Origin: Globisporangium splendens
Lineage: Eukaryota > Oomycota > Peronosporomycetes > Pythiales > Pythiaceae
Direction: 5' to 3'
NCBI GenBank assembly: GCA_006386115.1
Contig: VFIW01000095.1
Location: 1-64,000, forward strand
Length of the DNA stretch: 64,000 bases
Every line of letters starts with the position of its first letter. Position 1 is the first letter of the stretch. The translations under genes were made by a program, and so were the position numbers. Below the pieces are notes generated by a model. It was not told where the DNA came from, did no database searches, and saw nothing but the letters and a program-made list of their open reading frames with translations. Below, piece after piece: positions 33,972 to 43,841 of the stretch.

Positions 33972-34926
33972 TTATGATCCACATACAGTTGAAGAATCCC
34001 TGAGTCTCATTAATACTGCTGAGAGTGAGGTGTTTCTTAGTTTTGACGGTGTGGCACCGATATCATTGCCGAGTAGAGCTGCGACTTGGGACATAACAAC
34101 TTGATCATTTCCCCGCGATTCGTCGGTGAGTATCTTCGTATTCTTGGAGTCCACTGCCATGTTGGCGAGAAGATCGGCCATCTTGTTTTGTTCTCGTTTT
34201 GTGTGATTCCAGGAGGTCCACGCAAAGTTGGCGATGATTTGATTTACCCGAACTGCTAGAGGCTGCAACTCAGTCTGGCGTATTGAGGAGAACCCGTTCT
34301 GGGCTGCGATAATCATTTGGCTATCTCCGAAGACTTCCAACTTGACTTCATAGTGCTGTAGGTAGTGTGCACTGTATGTCAGGCCATCTTTCAGTGCGCT
34401 GTATTCGCACCAATTGCTCGTGACTTCCGGTCCCATGTACGCATAGCCGCATGCTTTGAGTTCCCATCGATTGCTGCATTCGTTCAGGAGGATGAGTGCC
34501 CATCCGCTGTCTCCTGGACCTGGGTTGCCGCATGCACTTCCATCGAAATACAAACGCGCCGTCGCCCATGCTTCCAGTTGGCGCGACAAGTCTTGTCTCT
34601 CCAGTACGCTGAGCAGTTGGCTCAGGCAAGTTGCATCGATCTTTTCTCCTTTGAGCGTTCTCATCCGATGAGCCACAGCCCGCACCTGCATCACGCACGC
34701 TGTCCACACTCGCTGGGTACTGTCTTCGATAGTGAGATGTTGCCGTTCATGCACTATTTCCACTCTCGTTCTCCACAGCAATACTGGGATGCTTGATGTG
34801 ACGATAACCCAAAGTTTCTGTAGTGCTGTCGAGTGTTCCGGAGCAATGAACCCGAAGTCTTGTGTGCTGGAGTATCCACTGAAGGATTCGTGTAGGTTTT
34901 TGTACGTCACCTGTGTAGGCACATAA
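33972..34926 (-). pseudogene. LINE family Y copy 3, 3' segment (RNase H)
   Basis: The - strand frame 34922-33972 encodes the RT-RNase H linker (MRTLKGEKIDAT) and RNase H with YFDGSACGNPGPGDSGWA (two Gly changes against the other copies), NWCEYSALKDGL, FGDSQ and the final Asp region NKMADLLANMA. It starts abruptly with a short unrelated lead (to 34926) at the inversion joint. No RT core is present on this strand. Confidence 0.8.
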
Positions 34927-34933
34927 ACGGTTC

Positions 34934-36015
34934 ATGGCTCCATCCAGTGGGCACATTGACCTCCCACTCGACATCTACTGTGCAGTCAAGAAAATTACCA
35001 CCTTGAATTCCGAGCTTGCGCACACCTTGGGGCTCCTGCTCGACTTCACGAAAGCCTATGATACTCTGTGTCGGGATTTCCTCTTTATGGTTTTGATGCA
35101 CTACGGGTTCCCAGCTGAATTCTGTGCCATGGTCATCACCCTCCACAGGGACACGACATGTCGGTTCTTGGTCAACGGTTTTCTATCGCGATCCATCAAG
35201 GTCACGTGCGGAATTAGGCAAGGGTGCCCGCTCGCACCACTGCTGTTTATCATCGCACTCGACATTCTGTATCGGGTTATCGAGGCGGAGGAGGGTCTTG
35301 AAGGTGTTCCCATCGCAGCTGGAGGTCGCACCTGCACGACCAAAGTTTGGGGTTATGCAGACGACACAGCGGTGTATGTCAGGACAAGCGCTGATATCCC
35401 GCAGGTTGCAGCACTTTTGCAAGCTTATGGTGATGTCTCTGGGTTACGTGTAAATCTCGCTAAGTCGATCGGAGTTCCCATGACTGGAGTGGCACTCACA
35501 GAGTCAGATGCACTGCCCATTATTCCACTCCTCCCAGATGGCGACACGTGCCACTACTTAGGCATCCAAGTTGGCAACGCTAACGTACATGAGGTCAACT
35601 GGAAGAATTGTGAACAAGCACTGCGTACGAGGCTGCACTTGGCCAGTGAAAAAACTCACACGGTCACACAGCGAGCGGAAATAGCGCGAGCGATCATCAT
35701 TCCCAAAGTCCGGTTTGTGGCGAGGTACGTCTGGCCGACGACCGAGGTAGTGGTTAAGCTGCAAAAACTCACCAAGGAATTTGTGTGGGGTTCCTCCACG
35801 AAGCATAGAAAACGAGCATGGATAGGTGAACTGCAAGCTGAGCTGCCATTGCACCGTGGAGGCCTCGGCGTGCCCAACCTCACCGTCGAGATGCACACGC
35901 TCAGTGCCGCGGTAGTAGGCAGATGGGCCGCAAACGCTACGCCAACTCAGCAGCTGCTCGGAGACGTCATGCTTGACGCACATGCTGACACGCCAGTCTA
36001 CGTGACCACGAAGGC
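34934..36015 (+). pseudogene. LINE family Y copy 3, inverted RT segment
   Basis: The + strand frame from 34934 (353 codons before the LTR starts) covers the reverse transcriptase core: LLDFTKAYDTL (first Asp), GIRQGCPLAPLLF, and GYADDTAVY (catalytic YADD), then the thumb-like KTLGIQVG-type block DTCHYLGIQVG. It is open without stops but has no start of its own and runs into gypsy LTR sequence at 36016. The segment supplies the RT region missing from the other family Y copies. Confidence 0.85.
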
Positions 36016-36455
36016 TGTAACGATTTGGGGTCTTCTTGAACGCTGATTGGCTGAAAGTCGGAAAGTCGGAACTGGATTGGTCGGAAGTCGGAAAGCGTTG
36101 GCGTGGACTCGGAGGAGGAGGTGGCGACTTGATGGCAAATTGGAAAGTGAATTGAATGGAGGACTTAGTTCGCTCGCACTACATCTAAGCCTCCTTGCAT
36201 GCATGTCTATCCTTTTCTTCAACTGATTCGACATTTCTTCCTATCCAGGTGTTCGACCTGCAACTGTATTTTTATCTGACTAGTTACCTCTAACTGTATA
36301 CTTTTGACCTACATGAAAAGGAGAGCCTGACCTCGGACTCGAGGTCAGACGCACGTTACACGTGCCTTGACGCTCCGCACGCAAGGCACGTGCGCGGTCA
36401 GGCACATGCCGATCCTACGCGCGTGCCTGGCGTGCGAGGTCAGGCACACGTGACA
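36016..36455 (-). repeat. 3' LTR of family B copy 1 (440 bp)
   Basis: Reads TGTCACGTG ... CCCCAAATCGTTACA on the - strand, same subtype as the LTR at 1587-2026. Its U3 start is dense in GTGCCTGAC and CACGTG motifs and contains the GACCTCGAG-TC-CGAGGTC palindrome. Confidence 0.9.
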
Positions 36456-39400
36456 TCCCCCAGACTTGACTTCGCGTTGGGAGTCTTGAAACTCTTGAAG
36501 GAGTCGATGCCAATGCGAAACATGGCGGATGTTCTTCTCGTACTCCCACGTACTCTCGTGCGCAGGATACCCAAGTCACTTGACCAACCACATACTCTGG
36601 CGGTTGTGGACTTTTCGACGCAGTAAGGCTTCCACAACGTGCAGAGCTTCACCAGTCTCGTCGTCGAGGATGACTGGGACTGCTTTCGGAATTGGCCTCG
36701 TGTAAAACTTGGTCGGATTCTCAACGTAGTGGCTGAGCAACTCCACATTGAACGCTGGGTGCAAACGCTTCATGTTTGGAGGCAATACCAATCGAGCCAC
36801 ATTCTTGTTCACCATGGCGTCGATCTTAAACGGTCCAACCTTCTTCGCTGCCAACTTTGCTTTTTGAAGTGAAGTGCTTCGGGCGACCGTCTTCAAAGGT
36901 AGGTTCTTCGTGTCCAACACGACGAGATTGCCAGCTTCAAATTCCACATCGCGACGCTTCCTGTCGTAGTATTTCTTCTGGCGCTCTTGAGCTTGCTTGA
37001 GGTTCTCTTGGGCAAGCTTGATGATTTGTTGGCGTTTCTCCGCAAAGTTCTTGGCAAACTCAGCGACATCTACTTGTTCGATGACTCCGTCCTCGACGCC
37101 AAACTCTTGGGCAATAAGATTGCGCACCTTTCTTCCCGTGTCGACCTCGAACGGTGTGAACTTGGTCGACTCATTCACGAGAGTTGCATGAGCAAACTCG
37201 ATCGTTCCAAGGTGGCTCACCCAATCGTCTCCATGGTGTGACACCATGCATCGCAGCGCATCTTCCAACACGAGGTTCTGACGCTCGGTTTGTCCGTCTG
37301 CTTGCGCGCGATGAGATGTAGTCATGCTTAGCTTGATACCCATGAGCTTGGTCAGCGATTTCCAAAAGTCCGACGTGAACTTTGGATCGCGGTCACTGAT
37401 GATGACCTTCGGCAAACCGTGGTGACGCACCACTGCCTCGAAGAATACCTTGGCAGTACCTTCGGCATCTGCTGTCGAGTGTGTTGGATGATACTTCGGA
37501 CGCTTCGACAACTTGTCCACCGTGACAAAGATGGCGTCAAAACCTTCGGACACTGGAAGTCCTGTGATGAAATCCATCGACACAACATCCCAGCACTCTT
37601 GCGGTGTCGGGATTGGCATCATCAAGCCGATCTTCTTCCGATTGTTTGACTTCCATCGTGCACAAGTCTGACAACTGCCAACATACTCGTGGATGTCCTT
37701 CTCCAAGGTGGGCCAGTAGTACCATTGAGCTGCCTTTAGCTGAGTTCGACGAACTCCTGGATGAGCAGCCACTGGAGCATCGTGGAACTCTTGGATCACA
37801 TCTGTGGTCAACTTGTTCGAGTTTGGGACACACAATCGCAATACCGGGTGCTTCGTTTGCAAGAACAGAAGACCATTGCGCTTCTCGAATTTGTCGTTCC
37901 CTTTGCGACTCTGCCACACCTTGGCAAAACTCGGGTCGCGGGAATAGCAAGCTTGAAAGGCTTTCTTCGTCGCTTCGGACAAGTGGACACTTGCCCACTG
38001 TGCGTCGACGGTGTGGACTTGCTCTTGCCGTACTGCCACGGCGCGTCTCTCCCCCCGAAAGTCCACAGCGGAGAGGAAGGCGGAGCAATCCGAATCTGGC
38101 AAGTGACGTAGAAATGCCGCAGGATACCACATGGCGAGAAATGGACTGCGACCGAGCGCGACACGCATCATCGCAAGCGTGCACTTCGGGAGTCGAAACC
38201 TCGGGCGACTCATTGGATGACTTGACTTCTTCCGGTCCTGGTCGAGACAAGGCATCAGCCACCACATTGGTGCTGCCTTTCACGTGGTGCAGGACAAAAT
38301 CAAACTGAGAGAAGAACGTCAGCATTCGCGCAAGCTTGGGAGTCACCTTCGGTTGATGCAGCATCCACCGACAAGCCGAGTTGTCCGTAAACACATCGAA
38401 CTGGCGACCATGAAGGTAGTGTCGCCACTTGGACAACGCGATCTTGATTGCAAGTAGCTCCTTCTCATGAGCAGGCCATTTTTCCTCATAGTGCCCGAAC
38501 TTCTTCGAATAGAACGCAATGGGAGCGTCAAACCCGTCGATCTTTTGAGACAAGACACCACCCATGCAGTAACCCGAGGCATCCGTTGTGACCGTGAACC
38601 GACAGTCAAAGTCAGGTAAACGCAACGTCGGAGCCTGTTGCAAAGCCAACTTCAATGCACGAAAGGCGTGGTCGTGTTCGGATGACCATGTCCACTTTGC
38701 ATCCTTCTTGATCAGCCTATGCAGCGGTAACGCAATCCGCGCAAAGTCGCAAATAAACCGACGATAGTATCCGGCGAGACCGAGAAAACTCAACAACGTC
38801 TTTTGCGTCGTCGGAGTCGGATACTTCTCGATCGCGGTTGTCTTGTTTGCGTCGACTTGGATCCCTTCAGCCGTGACTGTATGACCCAGGAACTGGACAC
38901 TGGACTTGCCAAACTCGCACTTGGACAGGCGAGCGTACAACTTCTCATGACGGAGGACTTCACAGACCATCGCCAGATGTTGCGCATGATCTTTCATCGA
39001 GCGGGAGAAGATACAGATGTCGTCGAGATACACGACAACAAACTTGAATTTCCAAAGAGTACTCGCATAAGACGAGACCATACTCCCGGCATACCCGCTA
39101 ATCCCATCGGAGCGACACACCATTGGTACGTTTCCTTTTGCGACCTAAAAGCCGTGTAAGGACGACTGTCAGGCTTCACGCGCATCTGGTGGTAACCTTG
39201 CGCGAGGTCGATCACCGTGAATACCGTCGCACCGAGCATCTGATCAAAGAGTTCCTCTATGTGTGGTAGAGGAATCTTGGGGATCTTCGTCTGGCTGTTG
39301 ACATACCGATAGTCGATGACCCAACGTATCGGCACCTTTGTGTTGCCACTGCGCAGCCATTCAGCGCGCTTCACAGCCATACCCGTCGCTGGATCCTTTT

Positions 39401-41087
39401 TCGGAACACCGAAGATATTGGAGATCCATGGGGAGTTCGATACTTCAATCCATCCCTTCTTCACGTTGTCGCGAACGAACTCTTCCAACGCGTCTTGCTC
39501 TGTCTTGGACAGACGAAACGGCGGACGCGAACTTGGCACTGCATCCGGCTTCGGCTGGAGCTCAAAGTTCACAGCACGCTCTGGCGGTAAGCCATCCGGC
39601 AATTTCTCCGGGAAGCAGTCCGCGAACCGATCGATGACAGGTTTCAACTCTGGCGGGACAGCAGGCGAAGTATTGTCAACTGCAGACACCTTCACGACGA
39701 ACAACTCTTCATACTCTGCATTCTTGATCTTGGAGCAGATTTCACTACCGCTGCGCTCGTGCACAGAGGTGTCTTCCGGCAATGCAAACGTCTGCTTTCT
39801 CCAATCCATGATCGGGTTGTGCTTGACGAACCATGGCTGACCGAAGATGACATCGTGGCTGTTGGGTAGATCCCATTCCGTAACCTGCATTGCCTCAAAC
39901 TTCTTGTCTTGTACTTGGCACGATGCTTCCACCTCGTTCACTTGTTTCTTGGTCCTTCTGCCGTCGAATCCTTGCGCTTCGATCACTGCTGCATTCAGCA
40001 CTTTCTTCACCAACTCACGCTGGATCAGGTTGGTCGAGGCGCCGCCGTCAATTAAAATGTGCACATCATTACCATCTACGCGACCGTCCACAACAAACAA
40101 GTTGCTTTTACGCGCAATGCCCACTGCGTTTAGCTCCGCATTGTCAAACACAATGGGATAATCAACTTCGTCCATTGTCGCCAGGTTGTGCTCAACCATT
40201 GGACTTGATCGACGAGCTCGCTGTGTCGGACGCTGATATCTTGAGTTGCGCGTCGTCTGCGGCGTGCTCGCTTGTCTCTGCTGGCGCGGCGCACGGCACT
40301 CTGACGCTCGATGTCCAGGTCGATTGCAATTGAAGCAAAGGCGCTGACGCAAACACTCTTCACGACCCAAGACTCGGACATTGTCCACTTCCATCGGACT
40401 TGCGCCATTCAGTTGGTATTGGCGATTGTCGAAACGCCTGTACCTAGGTTCTGAGTGGGACCGACCTCCATCCGCAGAGCGACGATGCGAACGGTCATAG
40501 TCCAACGCTAGAGTGATGGCTTCTGACAATGTAGAACATCGGCGATAGCGCACCTCTGTTCGGATCGCTGGAGCTAATCCTCGCACAAAATGCATGATCT
40601 TGTCGAGCTCACTCATCTCTTGTACTTGTGTGATAACATGCCTAAAACGACTGACGTAGTCGTCGAGGTCACGACACTGACCCTGGGAAAGCTCACCCAA
40701 CTGGTCGCGCAAGCGCTCTTGTAGATCAGCGGGAACAAATTCGTTTCCTAGTTCCAGGAAGAATTGGTCAACCGTCTCAATCTCTGTCTTCTTCACAATG
40801 AACCACTGGGCAGCTCCCTGCCGCAGGGTTCCTCCCAACATCGCCAAAAGGCGTGGCTGTAGGCTAGCATCCTGTCTGTCAATGTTCCTTGCCTTTAAAT
40901 AGTCTCCGACTTGCTCTATATAACCGAAACGACTCTTGTAATGCTCCACTATACACCGGTAATTTACATCCTCTAATTTTATCTCTGACTCCCGTTTTAC
41001 TTGCTGGAATTCTTTGATCATCTCTGCTTGCTGGTTTAGCACTGTCAGCATACTCTGCAACAACTGAACATTCGTTGGTTCGTTCAT
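36456..41087 (-). pseudogene. Gag-pol of family B copy 1 (broken)
   Basis: The start is at 41087 (MNEPTNVQLLQ). Visible parts are gag, the zinc knuckle CFNCNRPGHRASEC, protease ILIDGGASTN (Gly for the usual Ser after Asp), RT, RNase H, integrase with HHCC and MDF / SDRD / DGQTERQN catalytic motifs, and a chromodomain. Breaks: a single-base loss at about 39055 shifts RT just before YLDD, an extra C at about 38120 shifts the RNase H-integrase joint, and a TGA at about 36576 replaces Trp inside the chromodomain. Gag residues 40-60 are garbled by two compensating indels. It once encoded the capsid and the enzymes for replication and insertion; it cannot now. Confidence 0.85.
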
Positions 41088-41243
41088 CTTTGTACTTTTC
41101 TTGACTTGACTTCACACTCGATATTTTACGTAACCGGTTTCACTTGACTTGGCAGGCAGGGACGGGAGTCGAGATTCTATCTTATGGGATCTTAAAAACC
41201 AGTATAATACGAAGCTATACTTTTATTTTTTAATTGTGAATTT

Positions 41244-41594
41244 TTAGTCGAACTTAGGCGGAGGAACTTGACCTGGACGCAGCTTGGCCTTCCCAGTAGC
41301 TGTACTCGATGCCGGCGGGTCTCGCAGCGCGCGGCGGAAACACTCGCCAATACCGTTGGACGCGTCGACGATTCCTTGAGCGATCCAGATTAGAGCCTTC
41401 TTTGCGCGTTTCTTCTTCAGCTTGTCTGGACACTTGTCCACGTGCTTCTCTAGCACTTCACAAATCCGGAAAGCCTTCGTCAGACAGTTCACGAGGTCTT
41501 GACGGGCTTTATCAGCTTCTGCAGGTTTCGGCACGCCTAAGTACGTAAAGCTGCCTTGAATCGGGACCTGCTTGACGCGCGGCTTCTTGGGCAT
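41244..41594 (-). CDS. Leader ORF of family B copy 1, unknown basic protein
   Basis: 116 residues (MPKKPRVKQVPIQGSF ... PGQVPPPKFD) between the 5' LTR and gag, about 400 bp after the LTR and 155 bp before the gag ATG. It is Lys/Arg-rich, with a predicted helical middle (ADKARQDLVNCLTKAFRIC ... HVDKCPDKLKKKRAKK). Copies 2 and 3 carry the same ORF. Such a leader gene is not part of the usual Ty3/gypsy plan, and I recognise no family. Confidence 0.6.
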   Translation of the reverse strand: MPKKPRVKQVPIQGSFTYLGVPKPAEADKARQDLVNCLTKAFRICEVLEKHVDKCPDKLKKKRAKKALIWIAQGIVDASNGIGECFRRALRDPPASSTATGKAKLRPGQVPPPKFD

Positions 41595-42001
41595 CGAGTT
41601 GGGGAGGATATCAACTATGGGAGTTCACAATCACAGTCTTGATCCTCTAATGAGGGCTTCACCTAGGCACGCCTGACGATGACACCACGGAATAACACCC
41701 TAAAGAACACAGACAGTTAGGGCGAACCCGAGACACCGTGTCACTATTAGAGAAACCAAGGTAGACCAGAACACAGAATTACGCACAAAAGCACGACTGG
41801 CTCAACACTACAGGAGTTACTGCCACAGAACACCAAAGGGTCAACGCACCGACAATGATTCCGGTATTTATGTCACTAAAGCAACACCCGTTCAGAAAGC
41901 GGCTCGAATAACAACCTCGGAGGTGCCTGGCTTGGACGACGACGGCGACTTGAACGCTTGGAAACGGCCACACTCCCCCCCGGACACAAAGTGCTACCAG
42001 A

Positions 42002-42441
42002 TGTAACGAGTCGGAGGTCTTCTGAACGCTGATTGGTCGAAAGTCGGAAAGTCGGAACTTGATTGGTCGAAAGTCGGAGAACGCTGGCGTGGATCGGAGG
42101 AGGAGGTGGCGACTTGATGGCAAATTGGAAAGTGAATTGAATGGAGGACTTAGTTCGCTAGCGCTACGTCTAAGCCTCCCTGCATGCATGCCTATCCTTT
42201 TCTTCAACTGATTACGATTTTTCTTCCTATCCAGGTGTCCTGCCTGCAACTGTATTTTTATCTGACTAGCTACCTCTTACTGTATATATTTGACTTACAT
42301 GCAGACGAGTGTCTGACCTCGGACTCGAGGTCAGGCACTCGTTACACATGCCTCGACGCTCCGCACGCTAGGCACGTGCGAAGTCAGGCACATGCCGATC
42401 CTACGCGCGTGCCTGGCGTGCGAGGTCAGGCACACGTGACA
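42002..42441 (-). repeat. 5' LTR of family B copy 1 (440 bp)
   Basis: Reads TGTCACGTG ... TCCGACTCGTTACA on the - strand. The end differs from the 3' LTR of the same element (CCAAATCGTTACA), and so does the middle (CTGCATGTAAGTCAAATATATACAG). Confidence 0.9.
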
Positions 42442-42482
42442 GAAGAAGCCTCGTGGCGCTGCCGTTCGTGTGCCATTCTCAT
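42442..42482. other. 41 bp spacer between two head-to-head gypsy 5' LTRs
   Basis: The only non-LTR DNA between copy 1 (-) and copy 2 (+). It reads GAAGAAGCCTCG ... CATTCTCAT. It may be a remnant of the LINE copy 3 RT region, but it is too short to be sure. Confidence 0.5.
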
Positions 42483-42921
42483 TGTCACGTGTGCCTGACC
42501 TCGCACGCCAGGCACGCGCGTAGGATCGGCATGTGCCTGACTTCGCACGTGCCTAGCGTGCGGAGCGTCGTGGCATGTATAACGTGTGCCTGACCTCGAG
42601 TCCGAGGTCAGGCTCTCATTCATATGTAACACTAATATATACAGCTATATGGAACTAGTCAGATAAAAATACAGGTGCAGGCAGGACACCTGGATAGGAA
42701 GAAAAGTCGAATCAGTTCAAGAAAAGGATAGGCATGCATGCAGGGAGGTTTAGACGCAGCGCTAGCGAACTAAGTCCTCCATTCAATTCACTTTCCAATT
42801 TGCCATCAAGTTGCTACCTCCTCTTCCGAGTCCAAGCCATCGTCCCCGACTTTCAGCCAATCAAGTTCCGACTTTCCGACTTTCGACCAATCAGATCTCA
42901 AGAAGACCCCAAACCGTTACA
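42483..42921 (+). repeat. First LTR of the family B tandem (439 bp)
   Basis: TGTCACGTG ... CCCCAAACCGTTACA, followed by the candidate primer binding site TGGTAGCACTTTGTGTCC at 42924. Confidence 0.9.
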
Positions 42922-43329
42922 TCTGGTAGCACTTTGTGTCCGGGGGGGAGTGTGGCCGTTTCGAAGCGTTCAAGTCGCCGTCGTCGTCCAAGCCAGGCAC
43001 CTCCGAGGTTGTTATTCGAGCCGCTTTCTGAACGGGTGTTGCTTTTAGTGACATAAATCCCGGAATCATTGTCGGTGCGTTGACCCTTTGGTGTTCTGTG
43101 GCAGTAACTCCTGTAGTGTTGAGCCAGCCGTGCTTTTGTGCGTAATTCTGTGTTCTGGTCTACCTCGGTTTCTCTAATAGTGACACGGTGTCTCGGGTTC
43201 GCCCTAACTGTCTGTGTTCTTTAGGGTGTTATTCCGTGGTGTCATCGTCAGGCGTGCCTAGGTGAAGCCCTCATTAGAGGATCAAGGCTGTGATTGTGAA
43301 CTCCCAGATTTGATATCCTCCCCAACTCG

Positions 43330-43680
43330 ATGCCCAAGAAGCCGCGCGTCAAGCAGGTTCCGATTCAAGGCAGCTTTACGTACTTAGGCGTGCCAAAACC
43401 TGCAGAAGCTGATAAAGCGCGTCAAGACCTCGTGAACTGTCTGACGAAGGCTTTCCGGATCTGTGAAGTGCTAGAGAAGCACGTGGATAAGTGTCCAGAC
43501 AAGCTGAAGAGAAAGTGCGCAAAGAAGGCTCTAATCCAGACCGCTCAAGGAATCGTCGATGCGTCCGACGGGATAAGCGAGTGCTTTCGCCGCGTGCTGC
43601 GTGATCCACCGGCATCGAGTACTGGTACTGGGAAGGCTAAGCTGCGTCCAGGTCAAGTTCCTCCGCCTAAGTTCGACTAA
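43330..43680 (+). CDS. Leader ORF of family B copy 2, unknown basic protein
   Basis: 116 residues, the same protein as in copy 1 with a handful of substitutions (for example LKRKCAKKALIQTAQG against LKKKRAKKALIWIAQG). Start and stop are conserved. It lies 409 bp after the LTR and 161 bp before gag. The different sequence around its end (ASSTGTGKAK) is also substitution-only. Confidence 0.6.
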   Translation: MPKKPRVKQVPIQGSFTYLGVPKPAEADKARQDLVNCLTKAFRICEVLEKHVDKCPDKLKRKCAKKALIQTAQGIVDASDGISECFRRVLRDPPASSTGTGKAKLRPGQVPPPKFD

Positions 43681-43841
43681 AAAAGAACAAAGAAATAAAA
43701 AATAAAAGTATAGCTTCGTATTATACTGGTTTTTAAGATCCCATAAGATAGAATCTCGACTCCCGTCCCTGCCTGCCAAGTCAAGTGAAACCGGTTACGT
43801 AAATTACCGAGTGTGAATACCAAGTCAAGAAAATTACCAAT

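Larger units (their letters stand above)
33940..36015 (-). mobile_element. LINE family Y, copy 3, with inverted 5' segment
   Basis: A non-LTR insertion whose 3' end is at the left (CT-rich tail, complement of 33941-33960). The 3' segment (33940-34926) reads on the - strand; the 5' segment (34934-36015) is inverted and reads on the +. The order is that expected from a twin-priming 5' inversion. The right side is cut by the gypsy LTR that begins at 36016. Confidence 0.75.
36016..42441 (-). mobile_element. Ty3/gypsy family B, copy 1
   Basis: A 6.4 kb LTR element on the - strand. The 5' LTR is 42002-42441, followed by TCTGGTAGCACTTTGTGTCC (candidate primer binding site from TGGTAGCAC), a leader ORF, gag-pol, a GGGGGGA polypurine tract and the 3' LTR 36016-36455. 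The flanking 5 bp (AAGGC and GAAGA) do not match, so a simple target duplication is not seen. The two LTRs belong to different sequence subtypes. Confidence 0.9.

Noticed and set aside
36390..36626. ORFs across the family B LTR start (also 53633-53869 on the - strand)
   Set aside because: They consist of the palindromic GTGCCTGAC repeats and the reverse of the chromodomain; no independent support.
36016..42441. Target site duplication of family B copy 1
   Set aside because: The flanks AAGGC and GAAGA do not match, so I do not claim one; the same holds for the tandem (CTCAT and GAGAG).
42924..42945. Assignment of the primer tRNA from TGGTAGCACTTTGTGTCC
   Set aside because: The position is right for a primer binding site, but I cannot name the tRNA from sequence alone.
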